DNA of 64,000 nucleotides, taken from the NCBI GenBank assembly GCA_013368315.1, contig JAACJM010000124.1, forward strand, positions 124,001 to 188,000, given 5' to 3'. The stretch is from Tetrapyrgos nigripes. Taxonomy: Eukaryota; Basidiomycota; Agaricomycetes; Agaricales; Campanellaceae. A program made the translations under genes and the position numbers. The notes below the pieces were generated by a model. That model had not been told where the DNA came from. It did no database searches and worked only from the letters and a program-made list of their open reading frames with translations. This document shows positions 1-11,600 of the stretch, piece after piece (position 1 is the stretch's first letter; every line of letters begins with the position of its first letter).

Positions 1-680
1 CAGCTTTAATCCCCCTTCGGCGATTACATTGCGATACTAAAATCATCACTCAAAAATCCATTACCTCATAAAACTCTTCTGTTCCAAATCATCACCCTAG
101 CTGACTATTGAAGGCATTCATATCACATTATATACACCATCATGACATGATTCGATGTTTTTTCGAAATGGCGCTGCAAGTTCTTGATCCAATCACTCGC
201 TGTGGAACTACCGTTGGCACGACGCTGACGTGATTGATTCTGCTGGTTGAGTGTTCGGAGTAGATGTAGGCTGTAGCAGGCTGTATAACATCTACACCCG
301 GCATGTTCGTAGAGGACCACGCCGTGTATTATCTATCTATCTATCTATCTGATGTATGTACGGGGCAACTCCAAGGCAACTCTTGAAATAGGTCGCATTA
401 GCCCCAGCTGATCACGGTACAGTAATCAAGAGATCATTGATCATCATTTGTTTCTTCCACTGGCATCAACTTCCTCGATAGCAGATGTCGCCTCAGCAGA
501 CACGGGACTGATGCTGCTTCCCTATTTTTAGTATCAACCTTCTGGTTCAAACATTTGGTACTCCTCCCTTCTCTCTTCAGTCTTCAGAATTTCAGAATAG
601 GTCTGGCAACCTACAAGCGTCTCTAGACTTCCCCTTTTCCCCACTACAGTGCCACATAGTACGAAATTCGGTCTTTCGAA
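1..680. other. Upstream region with a (TATC)n microsatellite
   Basis: I see no convincing gene here. A five-unit TATC microsatellite lies at 331-350. The remainder is probably the 5' flank and promoter of the membrane-protein gene that starts at 681. The 65-residue minus-strand reading frame at 123-320 has no recognisable features and I do not call it. Confidence 0.5.
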
Positions 681-929
681 ATGAATACTGCTATCACTCC
701 TTCAAGCATCACCTCTTTCAATATCACAACGCTAGCTAATTCAAATCTGTACACACCATCGGCGCCCCTTCCACCAGACATAGCGCGTGTAGGGCAAATC
801 TGTTGGATTTTGTGGCTATACATAGGCAAGACAGACTTGTCTCCGGTATTTCAAACTTTCTTGATTGTTTACTTACTCCTGTTTCATCTCCATTTGGTAT
901 ATAATGCGTAGCGTAGTCATGTATACCTC

Positions 930-1104
930 AGCGGTTTATCTTCACTTGTTGAGGTTAGTATCTTTATTTCTTTTCTTAGTATATATACTGATAACATTGT
1001 AGTTCAAGTCTCTTTGTTATAGGTATTTAATATATTCAGCAGTTTATCTTCACTCGCTGAGTTCAAGTCTCTTTGTTATAGTGAAGTATATATATTCTAC
1101 AGGT
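930..1104 (+). repeat. Internal duplication in the probable copia 5' LTR
   Basis: Two imperfect copies of CAGCRGTTTATCTTCACT (about 930 and 1036) and of AGTTCAAGTCTCTTTGTTAT (about 1002 and 1060) occur in the presumed LTR. This is a tandem duplication of LTR promoter or R-region sequence. The LTR would end in TCTACA at about 1102, just before the putative primer-binding stretch. Confidence 0.45.
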
Positions 1105-1145
1105 TATTGGGCCCCGCCCAGTTACCCTAGTGCGATACTGCTCAA

Positions 1146-2725
1146 ATGTCTACTACCCCCGAAACCTCTCCTACCGATAATACCGGTACCAAACGTCATC
1201 CCCCAACGACTAATACCCCTAGTTTGTTTGGAGGTTTAGGAAATATCTTCTATCCTCATCTCAACCCCAACGTATCGCGTGCGTCCTCCCCCAAGTCTGA
1301 TCCAAACAGTAGCAATGGAGAGAATGGAGGAGACAATGGAACGGGTAATACTGGCAGTAACGGAAATGCTGGATCTGGTTCTATGACCCCCACAATCCAC
1401 AATCAACCCCGCCAGTAAACAGCTCCACCAGCATACCCCTCTCAACCTCCATCCCCAGGAGGTCAACCCCATGTCTTTCCTACCCCTAACTCCCAATCAT
1501 TTCAGCAGACGCAGCCCCAGTCCGTTCCGCTACCAATGGCTGTGCCCTTGCCACAGCATCAACCAGCTCAGCAGCAGTGGAATAGCGGACAAGTCCCCCG
1601 CTTTCCGCCACCACCTCCAAATGCGTTTATTCCGACGTTTCAACCTATTCCTGTTCCACCCGCCGTTCCTATTCCCAATCCGAACCACTTAATCGGCGTT
1701 CACCCCTGGAACGTCGTTGCACAACATGCGAGACCCCTCGCTTGCCAGACCAATCGTTCGGACTAGGACAGAAAGCAGACTTTTGGCACTCAGTGCCAAT
1801 ACTGAAGGGTGAATCCAATTTTGCAGAATTTAGGCAAAGGGTTGAAATCGCTGCTGCGGCAAGTGGCGTTTCAAGCGTTTTGAATCTGCAATATGCAGAT
1901 TACTGTCCTAGGGAACCATTACAGAACGATCCTGACTACGATGCCAGTATGCATGCGTACAGGACGTATCAGACGCTCGAGAATCAGACCAGGGCTCTAC
2001 TCGCTGGCAAATTGCCAAGTGATATCATGCGATGGGCATTTCACAAGGCTCACTGCTGTCTGGATATCTGGATGCGACTTATTAGCTGTTTCCAGATTGC
2101 TAGTGCACTTGATTCAGCTTCGCTGATCAAGATCTGGATGAACAGGACATGCGCGGATAACCCGAAAGTTAATCTACACAAGTGGCTAGAGGACGACGAC
2201 AACATTATTCGAAGAATTGGAGACACCAGTGGTATCATTTCAGAGCAAGAAAGACAAACACATATCTTATCGTCCATTCCACTATCATACAAGACGTACA
2301 TTGGTGGGATGAACGACACTCTGAAAATCAATTCTAATGGTACCCGCCAACTCTTGACCCAAGAAATTGTCGATCTTCTTAGGTCCTGCTATCTCTTTCT
2401 ACACCCCGAACTCCCTTCTTGGACTACTATTGAAAGTACCAAGAAAACGCCACCCCCCATGAGACCAGTCGATCCTGTGAAAGACCCAAAGAACGTTGCT
2501 CTTCAGGCTACATCGTCGAGCAGCCCAGGTTCATCTAATGAAGAAAAGAAGTCGGTTTCGATGGATGTGCAGTGTTACAACTGCAAAGGGTATGGACATA
2601 TGTCTCGTGAGTGTGCTACTCCGAGACAGCCAAGGGAGAATGTCAATGGGAATGGGAAGAAGTCGAGGAGGTGGAAATAGAAAGGGAAAGGACGAGGAAA
2701 TGCCTCAAATGTCGAAAACGCCCCA
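1146..2725 (+). pseudogene. gag: copia Gag region (UBN2-type) with CCHC zinc knuckle
   Basis: A proline/glutamine-rich N-terminal extension (1146-1760) is interrupted by a TAA at 1416 and followed by a frame change near 1740. The Gag body (1742-2680) starts near GLGQKADFWHSVPILKG, a hallmark of copia-type Gag, and ends with a zinc knuckle (CYNCKGYGHMSREC, about 2573-2614) and a basic tail. TAG at 2678 stops it, but the same frame continues into the acidic linker at 2726, so Gag and Pol were probably one polyprotein. Gag packages the retrotransposon RNA in virus-like particles. Confidence 0.75.
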
Positions 2726-4889
2726 GTGACTGGTAACACCACCAATACTGCCCCTATTTTGACTCCTTCTCAATCCCAATCTCAATCCACTGGTTCTTCG
2801 AAATCTAGTGGTCAAGTTGGCATGGTAGAGGAAGTTGACTACGTGTACATGGCCGAACCTCTGTCAGAAGATGATGACTGGTCAGATGAGGATGATGAGG
2901 ATGACGAGATCCTCGTACCTTTATCTCCCATGTTTCTCAATGTTCCCGATAGTCCCCCAGAACAAATATCAGCAAACGTCGAGACTGATATAGAGGAAGA
3001 GTTACTCACCTCTGAGGAATTCCAGGACATCAAGACTACTCTTGCTGATTTGGGTAGTGATGTCAGCGATGCCAAGCTACAGTTGGTGTGGCAGACGAAT
3101 GCCACACTAGTCGTGATGCATGCGTCAGAGTGGCTGGTGGAGAAGTTACGAGGCCCTTTAGGGTCTCGTTCTTATAACCTGACATTTCTGCGTGTGGCTA
3201 TGCTCGATAGCTCCACCGGTCCCCGGTGCCATTTGATCACCGTAACCGGTCATCGGCTGTTGCCGCAAAGACGCGTGATCTGCAACGCTCATAATCTTTC
3301 ACCCTTACTCATCGCTGCTCACCATCCATGAACTGATTACTTGGGCCTCGTTACTGCCACACGAAGCGGTGGCCCACAGCTCCTTCATTCAACTACAAAG
3401 TGTGGTTGGATGACGACGATGGAGAAAGCGACGACGATGAAGAAAGCGATGACGATGGAGAAGGCAGCAATGGTTCCAAGTCCGAGTTCAAGCTGGATGG
3501 ACATCCAGAGCTTGTGAAGGATGATGACATTTACATGTGTGTCACAGACTTAACGTTTATACCAGATGAAGGTATTAGCGTTGATAGTCCAATGGAACCA
3601 GTTGTTATGCAGACTGATCCTATGACTCGAGAATCCATTGTTCTCAATAGTGGATGTACTCACCATATGTCGCCTGATCCATCCTTCTTCACTTCGACTC
3701 CAGAGTCATGCCCACACAAAACATTTCGTTCTGCTAATAAAGGAACGTTTAAAGCATCGTCACAGGGCAAGGCAATTATATGCACTGAGGGCTCTATACC
3801 CATCAACAATGTCCTATACGTCCCTGAACTCGCAAGTACCCTCGTCTCCATCGGAGAACTCGATGACGCCGGCTATGTAATAACATTTGGTGGCGGCCAA
3901 GCTGTTATACATGGGCAAGACGGCAAAATCTGTGGTTCAATCCTGAAATCTAATGGTCTATATCAGATCGATAGTGAAACGAGAGTCAACCAGGAATCAT
4001 ACGCAGTACTCGAAAGACTCACGTTAGACAAATTTCATCGCAAAATGGGACATATAGCAAAATCCTCTGCTTGCGATCTCGTGAAGAATGGATTCATTGA
4101 AGGAATTGAGTTAGAGGACATTGACAATGATACTCAGTGTGTGTCATGTCTGTATGGCAGGGTGACGGCTGACAGCGTACCTCGGGTATGTCAAGGAGAG
4201 CATGAAAAGGCCTTCGGGGATCGTGTGTACTCGGATGTATGGGGTCCTGCATCTGTTCAGTCAAGGGGAGCAAAACGTTACTTTGTAACGTTCACAGATG
4301 ACCATACAAGACTCACCAGCATGTCCCTGATGGTGAAGAAGAGTGATGTTTTCCAAAAGTATAAGGGTTATGAAGCATGGGCTAACATGCACATGAACAC
4401 TCTGATAAAAATACTTCAATCAGACATTGGGGGCGAATATATCAACAGAGAGTTTGGAACTTACCTTGTGGGGAAAGGTACCAAACATCTTCTCACTGTG
4501 CACAATACACCTCAACAGAACAGCATTGCCGAACGCCTAAACTGAACCCTTCTGGAGCGCATTCACGCTATGCTTCATGCGAGTGGATTGCCAACGTTTC
4601 TTTGGGGAGAAGCGTTGAGGCACACAGTTTGGTTGAAAAACTGAACGTCCACTTGTATCCTTGGGAACAAAACGCCATACGAGGTCGCCTACGGTCGAAA
4701 GCCAAATCTAGCCATGCTTCCTGAATGGGGAACAAAAGTTTATATCCACACAGACAATAACCCAAAGCTTCTTGGCCGTGTTCGAGTTGGTTCCTGGATT
4801 GGCTTCAACGAGGACACAGAAGACCCTGTCCAATGCAAAGGTCATAGGATTTACTGGAAGGATACACACACCGTGACAGTTGAGCGATC
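2726..4889 (+). pseudogene. pol: copia protease, GAG-pre-integrase and integrase region
   Basis: After an acidic linker (2726-3145, then 3400-3560) the protease motif appears as LNSGCTHHM (about 3643-3669), where the family has the catalytic Asp in D-S/T-G; here it is Asn. The GAG-pre-integrase segment (about 4010-4150) contains FHRKMGH and CVSCLYG, the zinc-binding H/C residues. The integrase core shows SDVWGP (first Asp), QSDIGGEY (second Asp) and IAERLN (Glu). TGA at 4543-4545 and TGA at 4642-4644 lie in the same frame and each fits an N-R-T context with CGA lost. The chain then continues (TPYEVAYGRKP, SWIGF) up to the MITE at 4890. Confidence 0.8.
3146..3397 (+). mobile_element. TTACGAGGCC-family short element inside copia pol
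   Basis: A roughly 250-bp insertion separates the acidic linker of the copia polyprotein from the protease part. It begins TTACGAGGCCCTTTAGGG, has TCGTTCTTATAACC and GTGTGGCTATG shortly after, and ends with GGGCCTCGTTACTGCCACACG and a GGTGGCCCAC tail. The same two ends recur elsewhere in this window on both strands (for example 16711-16865 minus). A duplication of AAGT at the borders is possible but too short to prove insertion. Confidence 0.55.
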
Positions 4890-5414
4890 TAGTGATGTAA
4901 ACGGTCGGCTATGGTCCGCTCCGGCTCGGCTCTTTGTCAGAGCCGGTAAAATCGACTCGACTCCGACTCTAGCTGTTTAGAGTCGGTGAAATCCAATCGT
5001 CTACAGAAAAAAGCAAACTATTGCTACCTACAAAGCTGAAAGGCTATCTCAAGTCCGTAAATAGTATATATGAGTAATTTAAAGTAGTTTTACCTGTGTA
5101 TTTTACGAATCACAAGAATGTTTGCAAAATGAGGTGTAAGCGAGGTCGTGGGAACATGCCAAGGATGACATGACGAGGTTTGACAACTTCAATTTCCAAC
5201 AAGGCTGACAGGCTCCAGCCATCTTCATAAGGGAAGTGAGGAAGCCAATGCTTGTTGGCATCTCTGAAATGGAACTCTGACTGCTCCACACAGACAAAAT
5301 TTTTGACCTACCCTAGATGACTCGAGCCGCGAGCCAGTCAGAGCCGAGCCACGGCTCTAATACCGGCTTGGCTCGTCGGCTAGCCGCTGTCGAGTCGGAC
5401 CGTTTACAACACTA
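4890..5414. mobile_element. Non-autonomous hAT-type MITE (525 bp) with 8-bp target duplication
   Basis: The element begins TAGTGATGTAAACGG and ends with CCGTTTACAACACTA, terminal inverted repeats with one mismatch in 15 bp. It is flanked by a perfect 8-bp direct repeat GAGCGATC (4882-4889 and 5415-5422). The TAGTG.TG start and the 8-bp duplication fit the hAT superfamily. Removing the element and one duplication restores an open frame across the copia integrase/RT linker, so it inserted after the retrotransposon. The interior has GAGTCGG/GAGCCG-rich subterminal motifs and no transposase. Confidence 0.9.
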
Positions 5415-6479
5415 GAGCGATCCTTATTTTTTGTGAAGACCGATATCTTCGAGGGTCTTCGGGTTGAAGGGGAGAGAGAAGAGTTGCTGGAGCTTGCTGA
5501 CGACGAAGTTGTTGATGAACCAGGCACAAACCTTAACTCTGATGAACCCGAATACAAAAATTTGCATCCAGATGATGATGACATCAAAGAAATTGTTCCC
5601 GGTCCACCATCTGATGTAGATGAAGGTCCATCAACTCGCCCTCAATGCACCCCTAAACCCTCTCGTTATGTCAAAGATCTCCAGAAAGGCGTTGGTACAA
5701 CCAATGGCACTGGTAGGACTCGCACTGTGTTGCCTCATGGAATTGCCAAAGCCGTTGCAGAAGAACTCGAAGGAGTTGCCATGGAAGCTGTCATGGCGGA
5801 TTCCGAGATGTTGGAACTGAGGAACCTGGCTGAAGCGAAGCGCTCAAAGGACTGGCCAAAATTGGACAAGGCTATTCAGGAGGAAATGGACGTATTGTTA
5901 GAGCTGGGTACTTGGGAAGTTATTCCAATACCTGAGCATGCTAACATAGTTGGTTGCAAGTGGGTTTTTAGGATTAAGAAGGATGAGCATGGAGGGATTG
6001 CGCGGTACAAGGCTCGACTCATCGCCCAAGGATTCACACAAGAAGAAGGTGTGGATTATAACGAAACATACGCTCCAGTTGCAAGACTATCTTCTATTCG
6101 CATGTCACTAGCCTTAGGGGCTCGATACAACTTAGAAATCCATCAAGTCAATGTCAAGGGTGCATACCTCAACGGCGAGCTTATAGAGAATGAAGTTATC
6201 TATATGAAACATCCCCCCGGCTATCCTCTCGACTCTCCTTCGAAAACCGTACTCAAGTTGAAGAAACCGATATATGGGCTGAAGCAGAGCAGACAGTATT
6301 GGTACTTGAAGTTTGGAAAGACGTTGAAAGAGCTTATGGATATGGAAAGATGTGAGGTAGACCATGCAGTGTTTTTCAAACACTTAGAGAAGGGTATTCT
6401 CGTCATCGTTGCATCAGTTGACGACCTCACAATTCTAGCGTCCTCGATGGAGCTCATAAACTTCACCGGTAGGGTGTAG
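5415..6479 (+). pseudogene. pol: copia reverse transcriptase region, truncated
   Basis: The frame contains the copia RT signature: WEVIPIPEH, GCKWVFRIK, YKARLIAQGFTQ, YNETYAPVARL, VNVKGAYLNGEL (the family usually has D-V-K-T/S-A-F-L), PIYGLKQS and SVDDL (the catalytic YVDD box has Ser for Tyr). The frame stops at 6479, about where the RNase H domain should begin, and the downstream sequence has no RNase H or LTR. Together with the upstream stops this makes the element incompetent. Confidence 0.85.
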
Positions 6480-7569
6480 CCCAAACAGGAGAATTCCTCG
6501 GATTCGTCTGCCAACTGTGGTGTATTTTATTTCCCGAACAATGACGTTAGGATATCAGTTGAGCACGACACTTTTCCTGCATGAGTTATTTACCAAATCA
6601 CATACTGTGCCAGGCGTACACTAATGTTGAACTCTTTGTACATCCAGTTGCACCAGTCCCGTGTATTCCAACCACTCGCATCATGGGAGTTACAGCGTAC
6701 CTTTCCATGGCCTCCACCACTCTACTCTTCTTCTTCCGAGTCAGTGCTTTATACCACAATCATCCCTACATCCGAGCTATCTTCTTTTCACTCTGGATCA
6801 TCACTGTTGGACTTACATCAGTTTCCAATTTTGTGTTCGCTGATGTTGGGACCCTGTCACTTCCTGGAATGCAGACACAGTGTGTACTGCTGAATCTTTG
6901 CGTTGATACCTGCTTTGGTGATACTTTTGCATGATATGTTGGTGTTTTTGGCAATTTTGTATAAGCTTTATGTGTTCACAAATTTGGCAGAGTCATCATC
7001 AAATGCTTGTGAAATGGGGAGTAGGACTGGGGCATTCTTCTTTCCAGGAAAGAAGTTGCCAGCATTTTCAAGAGCGTTGTTGAAAGATGGACAGGTGTAT
7101 TATTTGTGAGTGCATACTACCTTTTCGAGGATTGATGTTATTTTGTTTACGGGCTGATTGGGATACTTTTTTACCAAGGATCTCATCTCTATGCTCTACT
7201 GTTGCAGTAGTACTCCTCCTCATGCCAAATGTCAACTACTATTACAGGTTATTCTTGATTCCTCCTGAGATCGCCGTGGTCAACTCCATGGCATGTCACA
7301 TCTTTAGGAATGTCAAGCTCGGGAGGATTCAGAATCGTGAAATCAACAAGTCGCGTACTATTTCAGCAATGCAGTTTCATGGGTCCTCAGTTGTTACACA
7401 GGTAGCATCAGGAGTGCATACGGTCACTTCATTTCCACAGGAAAGTTCTAGTCCTTCAGTCATCGAAGCACAGACAGAAGTGGATACAGAGGCTCAGACT
7501 GAGGGTTCTATGTTTGGGATGAAAAATGATCGAGCTGAATTGAAGAGGGATTGGAACGCATTGTAGATT

Positions 7570-8305
7570 GGCATGTAGTACCTGGCCCATGGACAGTCTT
7601 TGGACAATCTAGTACATAAAATAGTGCAGTTGTATAGTACCGAGGACACTGGTGGCAATACCAACATTCGAAAAATGCAAAATGATCAATTGGATATCTG
7701 CGCAACAAATTCTCAGGAGTTTGAAGGATAATAGTGAGCCCAAGATATGCAAATACATATCACTGTGAAAGGAGGGGGAATACATGTTGAGGAAGAGGAG
7801 GCCGGATTTCCGGGTCCAGGATTTGATAGGGTACTTCTATATATGGTATCATGGGAATGGGACCCGGACAACTCCGTGTACTAGGGTCTGGCAATCAACC
7901 TTGCTCATGAACATGTAACGAGTCTGACAATGGACTGATGCAGCCTGTCCACAACACAACTGGGAGCATCTGTGAATGGACGGATTTGGAGAGATTATGG
8001 TGATGGAATGAAGGTGCTCCCTTCTCTGCTTCCACCCTCCAAAATGTCTCTCATAACCCTCTTCCTCAACGTTGTTTTCTTTGCATATAAGACGTCGACA
8101 CACGGAGCCCGAACATCCTCAATTCGCCCTATTCCTTGGAGACTACTGCTGGTCGCATGCCTAATGTTCCATTGTCCTGTCTTCCTTCGCAATGCTTTGT
8201 CGGTTCCTTTCTCCCTTCTGCACCAACGGTCTGCTGACTCTCAAGATTCCGACCTCAACCTCAAAGTGTGTAGCCAACTCTCAACGGTTCTTCTGACTCA
8301 ACATA
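7570..8305. other. Non-coding stretch, no gene called
   Basis: Short overlapping reading frames on both strands (such as 7972-8370 and 7849-8103) have no conserved motifs and no clear exon pattern. I see nothing assignable here. Confidence 0.4.
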
Positions 8306-8960
8306 TTACGAGGCCAAACAAAATGAGGCTGAGTTTCTTACACTCTCTTTCTGCGTGTGGCTATGTTTAAGTGTTCCCGATTTTACCTGTCCGCTTCATT
8401 CCACGTAATCTTCCATGTGATTTTCATTTTGTTTGTTGTTGATTTCTTCTGCTTTGTTTTGCTTCCATACATATGTCATTTGTTTGTTTGGAGGCTGTAG
8501 GCAAACAACCTGTTTTCGCTTTCTCCTCTTTCTCTTCCCTTTGCTTTCTGTTTTTAGACTTTGCCTTCGCTTTTTACTCTCAAATCACAGCATTTGCGAC
8601 TGTGAGACTATTTCCGCCAGGTTTCTTCCTCACTTAGTGCCTCTATGTCTCCCGGTCCGACCGTGCCTCCTCCTTCAGGCTTCCTGCCATTCCTGAATCA
8701 AGCTTACATCTTTCCACTACCGACAAAGTCCGCTCTACCTTTGACTTTTCTACATGGACTTTTTGTACATGGGTTCTTCAAGTATTCGGATGAGAAAGGT
8801 GGGCTTTATTATCATAACTATCTCAAAGCCTCAAAATTTCCTTCCAAACTCGAAAATCTGTTCGATGAGATAGACACATTTGACAGCTGAATAGGTTTTG
8901 ATGAGTGGAGATGGCCTCATACCCGCCACGTGTAGTGTTGGCCCACACCACTTTAATTAC
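8306..8960 (+). mobile_element. Longer TTACGAGGC-family copy (about 650 bp)
   Basis: It starts TTACGAGGCC at 8306, with CTGCGTGTGGCTATG near 8350, and ends near 8925-8960 with GGCCTCATACCCGCCACG followed by GTTGGCCCACACCACTT. The matching copy at 10582-11600 has the same two ends in the same order, about 2.3 kb away. The interior is T-rich and has no coding motif. The class is unknown. Confidence 0.45.
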
Positions 8961-9500
8961 TCTAGCACGTCTCAATCTTCTTTTTTGCAGATAAAGCTTG
9001 ACACATCGGGTTCAGCATGGCTGCTCTCAGTGTACTCGTGGAAGTATCTGGCATTGTCCCAGTCTGACGGATATGCAGGAGGCTGGAGGATGGAAGAGAT
9101 GGGGTTGGAGGTGTGGATATTGGAAGGATACTGTGAGATAGGGTCCTGGGAGTGCAATCTTCCCATACAGATGGTTCAGCTCGAGAAAGGAATTCTTTTA
9201 GGGTGAGTCTTGTATTTTCTCAATCTTTTCTTTTTTTTTATCTGTCTTTTGCATCTTTTGCGTCTTTTCCCTGTTTTCTCTTGTTCTGGTGTTTGTGTTC
9301 CCTCAATGCTGCACATTTGATGTTCTTTATTATGGAGGACATAGCTTAATCTAACCTTTTCACCATCTAGGTGAGACATCAAAATTAGATCACACTCTTC
9401 TGGACTTTATCAGAATGCAGTATGACCTGCCGCTGCACTGGTTGGATACTATTACCTTCGACGTGACGAAGCCAACTGTGAAGATTGGGAAGGAAATGTC
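8961..9500 (+). pseudogene. Possible exon fragments of an unidentified gene
   Basis: Two blocks read as exons of one gene: about 9060-9204 (ending PIQMVQLEKGILL) and about 9372-9505 (SKLDHTLLDFIRMQYDLPLHW..), separated by a T-rich stretch with GTGAGT at 9204 and TAG at 9370. I do not recognise the family, and no long frame continues on either side. It may be a gene remnant carried between the two TTACGAGGC copies, or chance. Confidence 0.25.
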
Positions 9501-10581
9501 AGGGGGTGTGTTTCTATTGGTCTTTCGTTTGTTTTAGGTTCACTGACCGGACTGCTTTGCTTTGCTTTGACCTTTTTCTTCACAAATCTTGCCAGACATG
9601 ATGTATGCAGTCTCGCATTACGTGCTATTGAACTGAAGGCTAGTAGTGAGGATGTTTTAGTCGGGAGTCGGAACAAACACGCGAGTGAGATTTCTACTCA
9701 TCATTGTACCCCTTCCTTTTCCCCTTCCATATCCACCCAGTTGACATGGTCCAGCGTCTGCCCCGCTTTCTCTCTCAACACATTCCCTGCAAACCAGGAG
9801 CTGACCTGCTTCACTACCCAGGACTAATGCCCACTCACATGGTGTACTACGCTACAACTGTCAACGAAACGAAATGCACAGAGTCAACTTGACAACTAAC
9901 CAAGACACTGTGACAGGCAAACCTAGCAAACCCATACCCATACTCCCATCATGCTCGAGGACATGTCAAGGACATACTACCCCAAAGGATGCTCAGGTGT
10001 CAGAATGGGTTCAGCTCATGGGGCTGGATTTTGTTTTAGAGTTTGATGGGAGACAAGGCTACATAACGACCATAACGACCAGAATGTTGACCTGCTATTC
10101 ATTACATTATAATTATATCACAGACTTTTTCCATCTGCGTCGTTCTGGGTCTACATCCCTTCTTCATTATTTCATCTAACTAAGCATTCTCCTCACCTCC
10201 CTCTTTTACGTTCTTGCATTTAGCCAACAGATGTAGGCTAGCTGAAGCCGGTCAACGGTTATTACACAGGTTGAGAAAGGCGAGGGGCGTCACATATATA
10301 TATGGTGATGTGCCAGCTGCTGTCATGGACGAAGAACATCCTGCAGGGTAGAGGTTACACTGTAATATTGGACGAAAGGTTAGAAGCGGACTGCGAGCTG
10401 AGGGCTGGCACCTGGAGAGGAAGTATAGCTGGCAATTCAGTGAGTCATACATTTTTTTGTTCATCGTTCGTTTCATTTTTTCTTTATTTTCATTTCATAT
10501 TTTGGAGTCCAGTTCTTTCCCCTTCTCTTTTCCCTCTGTTTTGTCTTCTCCATTTTCTGCCTTGTGTCTTTTAATATTAGT
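9500..10581. other. Stretch without a supportable gene
   Basis: Only short frames occur here (for example 9874-10179 and 10302-10574), with no conserved motif. It lies between two copies of the TTACGAGGC family and is probably old repeat or gene debris. Confidence 0.35.
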
Positions 10582-11600
10582 TTACGAGGCTGAATGAAAT
10601 GAGGATGAGTTGTTTACACTCCCTTTCTGCTTGTGGCTATGTTCTTACGTTCCTGACTTCTTCCCTCCAATTTTTCCCAAGGTTGATCATTGATCATCTA
10701 TCAATCATTTTTGCCCCTAGGGTTGGCAATCCAATGAGCGATACAGCTGGGTTTGACATGTCCTCCTGGACATTTCTTCCTTGTTCTGCTCATGATGTTG
10801 ACTGGAACTTCTCTGCTTTGTTGTTCTGGTGCAATTATTCTCACCTTGTGGTAAAGAGCACACACTTGGCTCTAAGCAGTAGGTGTAGACAGAACAACAG
10901 TAGACAAATAACAATGAGAGACTAGTCCCAAGACAAAGTTAATATTGAGTGAAAACAAGAAATACATGAGATGCTCACCTAGTCCCAAGACAAAGAGGTC
11001 AAGATGGGGACTAGGGAGCTACTACTCTAAGCTTATATACACAGAACAGAAATAAAGATAAAAGCTGAGTAAAGCGAAGAAAGGAATCAGAGAACTGTCC
11101 AGAACAATCAAAGTACAACCTGTTGTCCCTGTAAGAGATGTATCATAAAAAGATGAACAAAAGATGAACAAGCTGTGCGTAGTGTCCCTGTAAGAGATGT
11201 ATCATAAAAAGATGAACAAATGATGAAACAGGGGATAGTAGCTGTGCATAGATGATCAAGGAAAGATGAACAAAAGATAGGGCAAAGGATGATCAAAACG
11301 ATGATCAAAAGGCAGTGACTGATGAAGAAAAGAAACAGAAAATGAACGAAAATACCCTGAAATAATACTGTCACGACACACCTATCAATTCCAGATATTG
11401 ATTACAGGTCAATTCTGCCTATTGACTACAGCTCAATGTCATTTATCTATCATGGTTTCTTGTCTCTCCACTACAGCCCATTATTTATTTTTTGCTGTCC
11501 AACATCTCATAACTACACTGTCTCAATGTCATCCACATTATGGACTTGAGGCCTCATACTTGCCACACGTTAGTGTTGGCCCACAACCACTTCATAGACT
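10582..11600 (+). mobile_element. Longer TTACGAGGC-family copy (about 1.0 kb)
   Basis: The start (TTACGAGGCTGAATG) and the CTGCTTGTGGCTATG block near 10625 align with the copy at 8306. The end (GGCCTCATACTTGCCACACG, GTTGGCCCACAACCACTTCAT) aligns with 8925-8960. Palmitoyltransferase-like coding sequence resumes directly at 11600, so the element appears to have inserted into that pseudogene. Confidence 0.45.
11124..11222. repeat. Direct repeat, about 40-bp unit, two copies
   Basis: TGTCCCTGTAAGAGATGTAT and the following CATAAAAAGATGAACAAA occur at about 11124 and again at about 11183. The spacing is about 59 bp. A/G-rich sequence surrounds them. Confidence 0.75.

Larger units (their letters stand above)
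905..6545 (+). mobile_element. Ty1/copia LTR retrotransposon, degenerate and 3'-truncated
   Basis: Domain order is Gag with zinc knuckle, protease, GAG-pre-integrase, integrase, reverse transcriptase, the order of Pseudoviridae (copia). A probable 5' LTR lies at about 905-1104, followed by a GGTTATTGGGCCCC stretch that may serve as primer-binding region. No RNase H domain and no 3' LTR are found after the RT, so the 3' end is lost. It interrupts a host membrane-protein gene. Visible in-frame stops are at 1416, 2678, 4543 and 4642, and a frameshift lies near 1740. Two secondary insertions sit inside it (about 3146-3397 and 4890-5414). The outer limits are estimates because no target duplication can be paired. 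Confidence 0.85.
681..7566 (+). pseudogene. Serpentine (7-TM) membrane protein gene, split by a copia retrotransposon
   Basis: Two ends of one Agaricomycete multi-helix membrane protein (DUF6533-like family, function unknown) flank a retrotransposon. The 5' piece (681 to about 830) encodes a Met start and the PLPPDIA motif common at the N-terminus of this family. The 3' pieces are three blocks: about 6625-6900 (hydrophobic helices, including TTLLFFFRVSALY), 6903-7108 (PALVILLHDMLVFLAILYKLY, ending DGQVYY) and about 7178-7566 (PNVNYYYRLF, NSMACHIFRN, stop). A GT..AG intron is visible at about 7107-7180. The blocks at 6900 and 6903 are in different frames, so a frameshift is likely. Helices expected between the two ends are missing or very divergent. 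The family assignment rests on the conserved spacing of these motifs; I regard the gene as dead. Confidence 0.6.

Noticed and set aside
331..350. Possible CRISPR-like or tandem array at the window start
   Set aside because: It is only a 20-bp TATC microsatellite, and the sequence is eukaryotic; no spacer-repeat structure exists anywhere in the window.
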